This document shows, in pieces, positions 34,766 to 42,873 of a stretch of 64,000 bases of DNA (positions are counted from its first letter, which is position 1; every line of letters starts with the position of its first letter). The DNA lies in NCBI GenBank assembly GCA_021775425.1, contig JAJFHX010000043.1:62001-126000 (forward strand), written 5' to 3'. The translations under genes were made by a program, and so were the position numbers. The notes under the pieces are model-generated. The model ran no database searches, was not told where the DNA came from, and was given only the letters and a program-made list of their open reading frames with translations. The stretch comes from Hyphomicrobiales bacterium. GTDB lineage: Bacteria > Pseudomonadota > Alphaproteobacteria > Rhizobiales > HXMU1428-3.

Positions 34766-34782
34766 GGAATTAATGTAATTCC
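34766..34782. promoter_or_regulatory. Palindromic operator between LysR and doxX genes
   Basis: GGAATTA-ATG-TAATTCC is a perfect 7-3-7 palindrome with the T-N11-A character of LysR boxes. It starts 27 bp upstream of the LysR start and lies about 80 bp upstream of the DoxX gene, the usual place for a LysR-controlled divergent promoter. Confidence 0.6.
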
Positions 34783-34861
34783 AGATTGCCTTATTATCAT
34801 TTTTTCTGAAATAGGCAATATTGGATGATCAATTCAAGTAATCAATTTCAGGAGAATGGAA

Positions 34862-35296
34862 ATGTTCACAAATTTTACTAAAAATGACTACTCAACAGTC
34901 ATTACAAGAATTGCGCTTGGTGGCTTATTATTATCGCACGGTCTCATAAAGCTCTTCGTTTTTACCGTACAGGGAACAGTGGGATTTTTTGAAAGTCTTG
35001 GTCTGCCAGCTATCACTGCATATCTCACCATATTTGGTGAAATCGCAGGTGGAATATCTCTGATCCTGGGTGTGTACTCGAGACTTGTCGCCATTTTATC
35101 CCTGCCAATTTTAATCGGTGCATTATGGGCGCATAGCTCAAATGGCTGGTTATTCAGCAATAACGGTGGTGGTTGGGAATTCCCACTGTTTTTAATAGTC
35201 ATCACTTTTGCAGTCATTATATCCGGAGATGGTCCTTTTGCCCTGCGCAAAGTTCCATTCATCGATCAATATATTCCACAAATTTTCAAAGCATAA
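34862..35296 (+). CDS. DoxX family membrane protein
   Basis: A 144-residue membrane protein with four hydrophobic helices and the DoxX features ITRIALGGLLLSHGLIKLF, GFFESLGLPAITAYLTIFGEIAGGISLILGVYSR. AGGAG lies 7 nt before the ATG at 34862; an ATG at 34856 abuts it and is less likely. It is co-directional with the downstream reductase gene (22 bp gap). It resembles E. coli YqjF, which responds to aromatic breakdown products. Confidence 0.87.
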   Translation: MFTNFTKNDYSTVITRIALGGLLLSHGLIKLFVFTVQGTVGFFESLGLPAITAYLTIFGEIAGGISLILGVYSRLVAILSLPILIGALWAHSSNGWLFSNNGGGWEFPLFLIVITFAVIISGDGPFALRKVPFIDQYIPQIFKA

Positions 35297-35318
35297 ACTC
35301 GTATAAAGGACAAAAATC

Positions 35319-36275
35319 ATGGGACTGTTAATTGATGGAAAATGGCACGACCAATGGTACGATACCAAAGGCAATAGTGGTAAGTTCATACGTCAGGATT
35401 CTGCCTTTAGAGAATTTATTGGCTCAACAAGATTTCCTGCTGAAAAAGGGCGTTATCACCTCTATGTCTCTCATGCATGCCCTTGGGCTAATCGCACCAC
35501 CATCTTCAGAAACCTAAAGGGCCTTAAAGATATCATCACTCTAACCGTTGTTGATGCTCTCATGCTCGAAAATGGTTGGACTTTAAAAGAAAGCTCTGAC
35601 CCGATAAATGGTAAGAATTATTTGCACGAGGTTTATACTCTTGCCGATCCTTCATATTCAGGCCGGGTAACAGTGCCTGTGCTTTGGGACAAAAAAGAGC
35701 AAACAGTAGTCAGCAATGAATCAGCTGAAATAATTCGAATGTTTAACAATGCATTTGATTCATTAACTGGTAACACAGCTGACTTTTACCCCGAAAGCTT
35801 AAGGCCAGAAATAAATGAAATTAATGAGTTGGTTTACAACACCATTAACAACGGTGTTTACAAAGCAGGCTTTGCAACAGCACAAGATGTCTATGAAGAA
35901 GAAGTGACAGCGTTGTTTGAGTCACTGGACGTTATCGAAAAACGCCTTGAAGTGCAGAGATATCTCATTGGTAATGTTTTAACCGAAGCAGATTGGCGAT
36001 TGTTTACAACTCTGGTGCGATTTGATCCGGTGTATGTCGGGCATTTCAAATGCAATATCAGACGTATTGCTGATTATCCAAATCTATCAAATTATCTAAG
36101 AGATCTTTATCAAGTGGATGGTGTTAGAGAGACCATCCATATGGATCATATCAAAAAACACTATTATGCCAGCCACACGATGATTAATCCAACTGGCATT
36201 ATACCTGATGGTCCGGTTCTTCATTTTGACGCCCCACATAATAGAGACCGTTTTCAGGTGGCACAAAACTCATGA
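35319..36275 (+). CDS. Glutathionyl-hydroquinone reductase (omega-type glutathione S-transferase)
   Basis: A 318-residue protein of the YqjG/PcpF/ECM4 family. The thioredoxin-like N-terminal domain holds the catalytic cysteine C54 in HACPWANRT. The VPVLWDKKEQTVVSNESAEIIRMFN segment binds glutathione, and the C-terminal helical domain ends with the family-specific HYYASHTMINPTGIIPDGP. It reduces glutathionyl-hydroquinones, releasing glutathione and hydroquinone. It pairs with the DoxX gene under the divergent LysR regulator. Confidence 0.93.
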   Translation: MGLLIDGKWHDQWYDTKGNSGKFIRQDSAFREFIGSTRFPAEKGRYHLYVSHACPWANRTTIFRNLKGLKDIITLTVVDALMLENGWTLKESSDPINGKNYLHEVYTLADPSYSGRVTVPVLWDKKEQTVVSNESAEIIRMFNNAFDSLTGNTADFYPESLRPEINEINELVYNTINNGVYKAGFATAQDVYEEEVTALFESLDVIEKRLEVQRYLIGNVLTEADWRLFTTLVRFDPVYVGHFKCNIRRIADYPNLSNYLRDLYQVDGVRETIHMDHIKKHYYASHTMINPTGIIPDGPVLHFDAPHNRDRFQVAQNS

Positions 36276-36564
36276 TACGAATTAAAAGATTTGAAAATTT
36301 GCAAAACATGAAGTTATCCTGGCTTCATGCTCGCTATCACTACAGATTTTTTCAATTTTAACAATTTGGAAGCTTGTTCACTTAGCACTATCAGACTGAT
36401 AAAAGACGATGCCATACGAGCTGGTGGTGGGTTTGATGACGGACAGTACTTCAGCTCCTTCCTAAATTTTTGGGCAAAATATATTGAGATATTTATACAG
36501 ACAGCACCGATAGACATTATTTATTTCATTTACCAGAAATCCGCAATCAACTGTTTGTCCCACA

Positions 36565-37785
36565 TCATCCCGGTTTCCCATCAACACGAGGTTGAATGAG
36601 AATAGGAAAATAGACCCAAACATAAAGAAAATATGCTACGGACCAGAATATGATGGTGGCTAACATCGCCGAATTTGAGTATGAGCCTAGAAATGGTGCA
36701 AATGACCGAATGATTACGGCACCAAGTAATAGAAGATATGCTGCCGTTATCAGATGACTGACAATTAATGTGCGCCCAGTATGCCCCAGTGCTGCCCGAG
36801 ACATAATTCCAATCATGTAAAGGCCAATTGTACCGACAGTAAAGCTGTGCAGATAATAATTGTAAGGCAGATTAAAGATGCCTTCCAAGCCTTTTAATAA
36901 TAAGGCAATCACCAACCATAAATAACCGAGATGCAAAACCCAAACGATCGGGTTATCTAAAACTTTTAATCCACCCCACCCGGATAATCGCCAGAGGTGC
37001 ACTGCCCCGGCCAAAAATGCTATCGCGTAGCTTAAGTTACTATGAGGCATAAATAAATCAACCAAGGCATTTAAGAAAATGAGTAGATAAGCGGGCTTTT
37101 CAATGTAAGTTGATTTACTAATTATGTAGGTGCTGTTTTTCAGTTGAAGGTAATTTCGAGTAAAATTTGGGGTGACCCGACCACCAATTACCACGATTGC
37201 AATCATGATTATGTTTGTCGCCAGAATGCTGCCTAAACCTGATCTTTCGATGCCTATCTCTTCCAAAAACCCATTTAACTCACAAATTAAGAGTAGGTTT
37301 GCACTGGTCAACGCAAGCAGAATTCCAATAAAGATAAAATTGCGTTTGTTACCTGTAGTGATGAAAATTTTTGAAAATCTCAATGTTTGCGAAACTGGTA
37401 ACATCAGATCAAGAAACAATAAATACCCAAAAATAGGATGGTCAAAAAACAGATACAGCCAAAATACGAACCGACCAATCAGCCAGTAATAAACCAGTCG
37501 CTTTAAATCTTTACCGATGATAGGTGACGTGTTGGTCCAGTTAGGGATAGCAGACAATAGAAATCCGCTGATCCCAGCAGCTACAAAACCAAATATCATT
37601 TCATGAGCATGCCATGTCTGCATCGGAACGCTCGGTTGCAGAAAGCCGGCTAAATTTAACCCCCAGGGTAAAATTGGTAAAATGGCATATACACCGGCTA
37701 GTAAAAAAAAAGGACGAAATCCATAGGTAAAAATGGAAAAGTTTTTTGGTGTCATCTGCTGAGATTTCACGGCGACCTTTTCCAT
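36565..37785 (-). CDS. nnrS: NnrS family membrane protein
   Basis: A 406-residue integral membrane protein with about 12 helices. NnrS markers are the N-terminal FSIFTYGFRPFFLLAGVYA, the histidine-bearing QTWHAHEMIFGFVAAGISGFLLSAIPNWT, GGRVTPNFTRN, HLGYLWL and LYMIGIMSRAALGHTGR. NnrS is a haem- and copper-containing protein linked to nitric oxide resistance in denitrifiers. A perfect FNR/DNR-type box lies 144 bp upstream at 37929-37942. It fits the adjacent nitrate-respiration block. Confidence 0.93.
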   Translation of the reverse strand: MEKVAVKSQQMTPKNFSIFTYGFRPFFLLAGVYAILPILPWGLNLAGFLQPSVPMQTWHAHEMIFGFVAAGISGFLLSAIPNWTNTSPIIGKDLKRLVYYWLIGRFVFWLYLFFDHPIFGYLLFLDLMLPVSQTLRFSKIFITTGNKRNFIFIGILLALTSANLLLICELNGFLEEIGIERSGLGSILATNIIMIAIVVIGGRVTPNFTRNYLQLKNSTYIISKSTYIEKPAYLLIFLNALVDLFMPHSNLSYAIAFLAGAVHLWRLSGWGGLKVLDNPIVWVLHLGYLWLVIALLLKGLEGIFNLPYNYYLHSFTVGTIGLYMIGIMSRAALGHTGRTLIVSHLITAAYLLLLGAVIIRSFAPFLGSYSNSAMLATIIFWSVAYFLYVWVYFPILIQPRVDGKPG

Positions 37786-37928
37786 GATAATTGACCTTTT
37801 TTCATCAGGTTATCTGTTTGGTGAAACAGTTCACACCTTCAACAATAAGCTCCTCTCAAATCATAGTATGAGCAAAGCAATGAGGTGCAATTATCTTTAA
37901 TTTGGAACATAAGGATTGACCGCTTGCA

Positions 37929-37942
37929 TTGACCAAGGTCAA
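37929..37942. promoter_or_regulatory. Perfect FNR/DNR-type box upstream of nnrS
   Basis: TTGAC-CAAG-GTCAA is a perfect palindrome matching the Crp/Fnr-family consensus of denitrification regulators (TTGAC-N4-GTCAA). It lies between the stop codon of the NIT-CRP regulator gene and the nnrS start, on the promoter side of nnrS. Confidence 0.8.
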
Positions 37943-39526
37943 TTAAGCGGTTTTAATTTCGTCATCAATAAGTGATTGCGGATTGGGGCAATCATCAGTT
38001 CCGTGCAATTTGCAATTTTCAGCAAGTATATGATCGCAAAATTCGCATAAAGCCGTGCGTGATGGCATGATGATAACATCATTCTCAATTTTAAAATTTT
38101 TCTTCTTAAGTCGCTGCAAGGCACGAGAAAACGTTTCCCGTTTCATATTCAGATATGAAGCAATCAGTGATTTTTCATATGGCAGCTGAATAAACTTTGA
38201 GCTACGACCATTCTCTAATGCTAATTTTAACAAAAACCAGCCAAGACGTTCATCCACTGATTTTAAACGAGCAACTTCTATTTCACGAATTAGATTTTGA
38301 GAGCGGTAACACATGCTTGATAACAGATTTACCGCAAGATTATTATTTTTTTTCACCTGCTCTCTAACTACAGGTGCTGGAATTGATAAAAGGGTGGCAT
38401 CCTCAACTACCTGGGCACTAAGTGGGTATGTTAAATTGAGGTATGCAGCTGTTTCCATAATACTGTCACCAGAACTAAGCATGAGTAAAATGGCTTCATC
38501 CCCAGCAGCCGTCCCTTTAAATATCTTAATCCAGCCTTTTAGGATGATGTATAATCTGTTTGCCTGCTCTCCTTCTAAGAACAGTAGTTTTCCCTTTTGG
38601 AATTCTCTAACCTGAGCGTGGCTCATCAATGTCTGAAACGTGTTGGTTGGCAGATTTGAAAATATTTGCAATGAGTCGATCAGCAGTGCATGTTTGGTGA
38701 GAGCCGAGTTTGCATAAACTGAAGACGTAAGTGCTGCCGGTTCTTCGATTGTCTCAGCTTCACTATCAAGCAGACTATCAATCAGTTGTGGTGCTATTTT
38801 TTGCAGAGCATCAATCTTATCAGTCATTAATTTGAACCATGTCTCTGATGTAAGCACAGACAATTCATCTGAACATGGTGAATGACGAAAAAGGCTGTGG
38901 TAATGGTCTATTTGTTGACAAGATGTAGTGTTTAATGCATCCAAAATTGGTTCTTTTTGTTTTTCATTCGCTAGCACCATGAATGTGTTTTGATAGTTCA
39001 TTTGTTCAGAGAGTAAAAATATTAAACGCTGGATCAATTCCTCGTTGAATAAATTTTCACCAATAAAAACACGCGCACCTATGGCGCGTTCGAGCCCGAT
39101 GCGTTCTTTCCATTGAAGAAAAGCATTAAACGCACTTACTAAAGTCGGGTTTGACCCTTCCATGAACAAAGCAATTTCAATACTCTCTTGTACGAGGGGA
39201 CAAATAATCTGATGCGTGTAAAAATCAATCACTTGAGACGCACTCAGCTCTTGATTGGTGATTTTGCCGCGCTGCTCAATTAATTCATTTTTCTTTTTTA
39301 GAAGATCTTTTATTTTATGTATATTTGAGGCTTTTATTGTTTTTAAATCTGACCAGCGCTCGAGGCCTTCAGACAATATATCTAACGATTTATCACTGGC
39401 AGTGAACTGCAATCGAATATCGTTTGAAAATAACTTTCCTTCGCTAGCAAGAAATATGGCACTACAGCCTCTCTCTCTTTGCAAATGATGAATAGCATCG
39501 ACAATGTTATAAAGTGCTTCTTTCAC
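37943..39526 (-). CDS. NIT-CRP fusion: nitrate/nitrite-sensing domain joined to a Crp/Fnr regulator
   Basis: A 527-residue protein with three parts. Residues about 5-250 are all-helical and match the NIT nitrate/nitrite-sensing domain (LQRERGCSAIFLASEG near the start, ERAIGARVF in the middle). Residues about 290-400 form a cyclic-nucleotide-binding-type beta roll (FQKGKLLFLEGEQANRLYIILKGWIKIFK). Residues about 425-490 are a Crp-type winged helix (LPYEKSLIASYLNMKRETFSRALQRLKKK). The tail carries C494, C497, C505 and C513, a possible metal or Fe-S site. No membrane segment is seen, so it is cytoplasmic. It is divergent from narK1 and probably activates the nar operon and nnrS. Confidence 0.85.
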   Translation of the reverse strand: MKEALYNIVDAIHHLQRERGCSAIFLASEGKLFSNDIRLQFTASDKSLDILSEGLERWSDLKTIKASNIHKIKDLLKKKNELIEQRGKITNQELSASQVIDFYTHQIICPLVQESIEIALFMEGSNPTLVSAFNAFLQWKERIGLERAIGARVFIGENLFNEELIQRLIFLLSEQMNYQNTFMVLANEKQKEPILDALNTTSCQQIDHYHSLFRHSPCSDELSVLTSETWFKLMTDKIDALQKIAPQLIDSLLDSEAETIEEPAALTSSVYANSALTKHALLIDSLQIFSNLPTNTFQTLMSHAQVREFQKGKLLFLEGEQANRLYIILKGWIKIFKGTAAGDEAILLMLSSGDSIMETAAYLNLTYPLSAQVVEDATLLSIPAPVVREQVKKNNNLAVNLLSSMCYRSQNLIREIEVARLKSVDERLGWFLLKLALENGRSSKFIQLPYEKSLIASYLNMKRETFSRALQRLKKKNFKIENDVIIMPSRTALCEFCDHILAENCKLHGTDDCPNPQSLIDDEIKTA

Positions 39527-39686
39527 GCGATACTACTCACTTTCATGAATATCCAAACAATAATTTTATATCAGAAGTGGTTGAATTACAATCATTGCAA
39601 CTGATTGAAAATCCATACAAATGAAGCAGGTAAAAAGGTCGATGATTTGTATATTTTTTTAGTGCCATGAATTTATTTTTCAAAAA

Positions 39687-39700
39687 TTGACCTGCGTCAC
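39687..39700 (+). promoter_or_regulatory. FNR/DNR-type box upstream of narK1
   Basis: TTGAC-CTGC-GTCAC matches TTGAC-N4-GTCAA at 9 of 10 conserved positions. Its centre is about 67 bp upstream of the narK1 start, suited to activation of the narK1K2GHJI transcript; the same site could autoregulate the divergent NIT-CRP gene. Confidence 0.7.
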
Positions 39701-39760
39701 ATCCTACTTTCCAGTTCCAGTCAACATTAGCCTTGTTAACGCATCAACGGAGCAGGGCCA

Positions 39761-41218
39761 ATGACAACAAAATCCGTAACAGCCAGTGAGCAAACTCAAG
39801 CATTGACCGCCAGTACGCTCGCTTTCACTGTATGCTTTGCAGTATGGACCATTTTTTCTATTATCGGCATCAAAATAAAATCTGAGCTGGGATTAAACGA
39901 TACCCAGTTTGGTGTTTTGGTAGCGACACCAATTTTAACCGGATCTCTAAGTCGTATATTCCTTGGAGTTTGGGCAGACCAGTTCGGCGGTCGCCTGATT
40001 TTTACACTGCAGATGATTGCAACAGCCATTGCAACATTTTTGCTAACTTTAGTTTCCAGTTATCCAATGTTCTTATTAGCCGCTCTTGGCGTTGGGCTTG
40101 CTGGTGGCAGCTTTGCCGTTGGCGTACAATATGTCTCCACTTGGTATCCCAAAAACCGACAGGGAACAGCTCTAGGTATCTTCGGTGCTGGCAATGTCGG
40201 TGCGGCTGTAACTAATTTTGGTGCACCAATCTTACTGGTTGCAATGGGGAATGAATGGGAAGCAGTAGCACAAATATATGCAATCGTTGTCGCAACAACA
40301 GCCATCCTGTTTTATCTATTTACTAAAGATGACCCAGCGCTTGCAGAACGCAGAGCAAAAGGTGTTGAGCATGTACCTTTCCTCAAACAACTTGAACCGC
40401 TGAAACAATTACAAGTATGGCGGTTTTCTCTCTACTACTTCTTTGTATTTGGTGCATTCGTTGCGCTCGCCCTTTGGTTACCGCGTTATTATGTCGGTGC
40501 GTATGGCCTTGATCTGAAAACAGCCGGTCTTCTTGCTGCGTGTTACGCAATGCCTGGAAGTATCTTCCGAGCGCTTGGTGGGTGGTTATCAGACAAATAC
40601 GGGGCTCGCGCTGTCATGTACTGGACATTCATTGTTTGCGTTATCTGCACCTTCTTTCTCTCATACCCCGCAACAGACTACACCGTAGCTGGCATTGAAG
40701 GTCCTCTCACTTTCAACATTACAATTCCGCTTTGGTTGTTTGCCTCTCTCACTGTCGTGCTTGGCTTTTTTATGTCTCTTGGAAAAGCCGCTGTCTATAA
40801 ACACATCCCTGTTTACTATCCGGGGCATGTTGGTTCAGTTGGCGGTATCGTTGGGCTTGTTGGTGGATTAGGCGGCTTTTTTCTTCCTATCTCATTCGGC
40901 ATCATGAATGACCTGATTGGTGTGTGGACAAGCTGTTTCATGCTTCTCACTGTACTTATATCAGTAGCCTTTATCTGGATGCATATTTCCATCCAGCAAC
41001 AGGAACGCCAGAAACATCCTGAACTTCGTGGACCAAAATATCTACCCGAACTCATCAGCGACGAGGAAAGTGTCATGGCTTTTCTTGAAAGCCAGGCGCT
41101 TGAGCAACGTAGCGAACTATTGGCTCAGGAAAGTCAGCAAATGCTGACCAGAGCTGAAATTCTAAAACAACAGAGTGATGAATTGCTCGAGAAAAGCAAA
41201 ACGCTAAAACCAGCTTAA
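39761..41218 (+). CDS. narK1: NarK1-type nitrate/nitrite MFS transporter
   Basis: A 485-residue MFS protein with 12 membrane helices. The helix 2-3 loop is GVWADQFGGR, and nitrate-transporter signatures include GVGLAGGSFAVGVQYVSTWYPKNRQGTALGIFGAGNVGAAV and GGIVGLVGGLGGFFLP. The C-terminal 70 residues are a hydrophilic, Gln/Glu-rich, probably coiled-coil tail. It is followed after 24 bp by a second NarK. The type-1 form is usually a proton-linked nitrate importer, which would start respiration before nitrite accumulates. It begins the nar operon. Confidence 0.9.
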   Translation: MTTKSVTASEQTQALTASTLAFTVCFAVWTIFSIIGIKIKSELGLNDTQFGVLVATPILTGSLSRIFLGVWADQFGGRLIFTLQMIATAIATFLLTLVSSYPMFLLAALGVGLAGGSFAVGVQYVSTWYPKNRQGTALGIFGAGNVGAAVTNFGAPILLVAMGNEWEAVAQIYAIVVATTAILFYLFTKDDPALAERRAKGVEHVPFLKQLEPLKQLQVWRFSLYYFFVFGAFVALALWLPRYYVGAYGLDLKTAGLLAACYAMPGSIFRALGGWLSDKYGARAVMYWTFIVCVICTFFLSYPATDYTVAGIEGPLTFNITIPLWLFASLTVVLGFFMSLGKAAVYKHIPVYYPGHVGSVGGIVGLVGGLGGFFLPISFGIMNDLIGVWTSCFMLLTVLISVAFIWMHISIQQQERQKHPELRGPKYLPELISDEESVMAFLESQALEQRSELLAQESQQMLTRAEILKQQSDELLEKSKTLKPA

Positions 41219-41242
41219 CATTTTAAGAAGGGTAATCCCCAA

Positions 41243-42856
41243 ATGGCGAATGATTTAAAAAACTGGAACCCCGAAGACGAACAACAATGGGAGAGCTATG
41301 GTAAGAAGATAGCTAACCGAAATTTATGGATTTCAATTCCTAGCCTTTTATGTGGATTTGCTGTCTGGCTGTTCTGGGGTATCATAACAGTACAGATGCT
41401 CAATCTGGACTTTACTTTTTCTAAGTCTGAGTTATTTACCCTCCTCGCCATCGCCGGTCTCTCTGGTGCAACACTGAGAATACCAAGCTCGTTTTTCATT
41501 AGACTGGCTGGTGGGCGTAATACAATTTTTTTAACAACCTCTCTCTTGATCTTACCAGCTTTGGGAACTGGTATTGCTCTTCAGGATACCAGCACACCTT
41601 TATGGCACTTCCAACTTCTTGCCTTGTTATCTGGAATTGGGGGGGGCAACTTTGCTTCTTCAATGTCAAACATCAGTTTCTTTTTTCCAAAGAAAGTGCA
41701 GGGTTATTCGCTTGGTATGAATGCCGGACTTGGCAATTTTGGAGTTACCACCATGCAAATTCTTGTACCACTGGTGATGACAGTCGGTATTTTTGCCGGT
41801 GAAGCAATGATCCTGAACAACACAAGTGGTACGCTGATCGGTAAAATCCCAGCCGGGACAGAAACCTACATCCAGAACGCTGGTTATATCTGGCTTTTTT
41901 TTCTCATTCCCCTATCCATCGCAGCATGGATTGGCATGAATAATATCGTTGATGATCACGTCTCACCAAACATTGGTGGTACGCTGACTTCTTTCTTTAA
42001 AATTATTGTGATGCTGCTTTTGGGGCTGACAATTGCGGCTGGTGGCCTTTATCTGATGCTGCCAGTAAGCGCTGGTGGATCCGGACTAAATGTGGATAAG
42101 CTCATAGTGATGCCGCTGGTTATTGTGCTAACCGTTTTGGCTCTAAAGATTTTGCCACTTGGTAATGACTATAAAAACGGTCTCTCCCGCCAATATAATA
42201 TTTTTGGTAATAAGCACACATGGGCAATGTCTCTCATATATACCATGACATTTGGCTCTTTCATTGGCTTTTCAGCTGCTCTTGCACTTTCAATCAAAGT
42301 CATCTTTGGCTTTCAGCATTTGATGGTCGATGGGGTGCTCACTCATAGCACAGCCAATGTCAATGGGCCCTCAGCACTGATGTACGCCTGGATGGGACCG
42401 TTTATTGGTGCGTTAATACGCCCTATTGGCGGGATGATAGCAGATAAATTTGGCGGGGCTAAAGTCACTCAAATCGTTTCCGTAATCATGGTCGCCAGTG
42501 CCCTTGGTGTGGCTTACTATATGAAGCAGGCTTATGCTTCTGCCACTCCGGAAGATTATTTCTGGCCGTTCCTAATTTTATTCCTGCTGTTGTTTGCCGC
42601 AACCGGTATTGGCAATGGCTCAACCTTCAGAACCATTGCAATTGTGTTTGATAAAGAACAAGCCGGTCCCGTTCTAGGCTGGACGTCAGCTGTCGCCGCA
42701 TATGGCGCTTTCTATATCCCTAAAGTTCTGGGTGAAAACATCAAAGCTGCAACTCCTGAATACGCTTTATATGGCTTTGCCGCCTTCTACATCATTTGCA
42801 TCATCGTTAACTGGTGGTTCTATCTGCGCACGAACGCATACGTCAAAAATCCATAA
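41243..42856 (+). CDS. narK2: NarK2-type nitrate/nitrite antiporter
   Basis: A 537-residue MFS protein with the nitrate signatures GIGGGNFASSMSNISFFFPKKVQGYSLGMNAGLGNFGV and GPFIGALIRPIGGMIADKFGG. Like other NarK2 proteins it starts with a hydrophilic segment (WNPEDEQQWESYGKKIANRNLW) and has extra loops, making it longer than NarK1. It would exchange cytoplasmic nitrite for external nitrate. In Paracoccus the two NarK types are fused in one protein; here they are separate tandem genes. The narG start follows after 17 bp. Confidence 0.9.
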   Translation: MANDLKNWNPEDEQQWESYGKKIANRNLWISIPSLLCGFAVWLFWGIITVQMLNLDFTFSKSELFTLLAIAGLSGATLRIPSSFFIRLAGGRNTIFLTTSLLILPALGTGIALQDTSTPLWHFQLLALLSGIGGGNFASSMSNISFFFPKKVQGYSLGMNAGLGNFGVTTMQILVPLVMTVGIFAGEAMILNNTSGTLIGKIPAGTETYIQNAGYIWLFFLIPLSIAAWIGMNNIVDDHVSPNIGGTLTSFFKIIVMLLLGLTIAAGGLYLMLPVSAGGSGLNVDKLIVMPLVIVLTVLALKILPLGNDYKNGLSRQYNIFGNKHTWAMSLIYTMTFGSFIGFSAALALSIKVIFGFQHLMVDGVLTHSTANVNGPSALMYAWMGPFIGALIRPIGGMIADKFGGAKVTQIVSVIMVASALGVAYYMKQAYASATPEDYFWPFLILFLLLFAATGIGNGSTFRTIAIVFDKEQAGPVLGWTSAVAAYGAFYIPKVLGENIKAATPEYALYGFAAFYIICIIVNWWFYLRTNAYVKNP

Positions 42857-42873
42857 AAACTGAGGAAAAACAG

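Noticed and set aside
36305..36331. Hairpin CATGAAG/CTTCATG after the reductase gene
   Set aside because: No T-run follows on either strand, so it was not called a terminator.
36276..36599. Open frames on both strands (36314-36517 minus, 36327-36599 plus) between the reductase and nnrS
   Set aside because: The two frames overlap each other, neither has a ribosome site and neither matches a family; one runs into nnrS. A decayed gene is possible but cannot be shown.
42814..42873. Upstream extension of narG into narK2
   Set aside because: The NarG-like sequence begins at the ATG at 42874, which has a GAGG ribosome site; the extension merely reads through the end of narK2.
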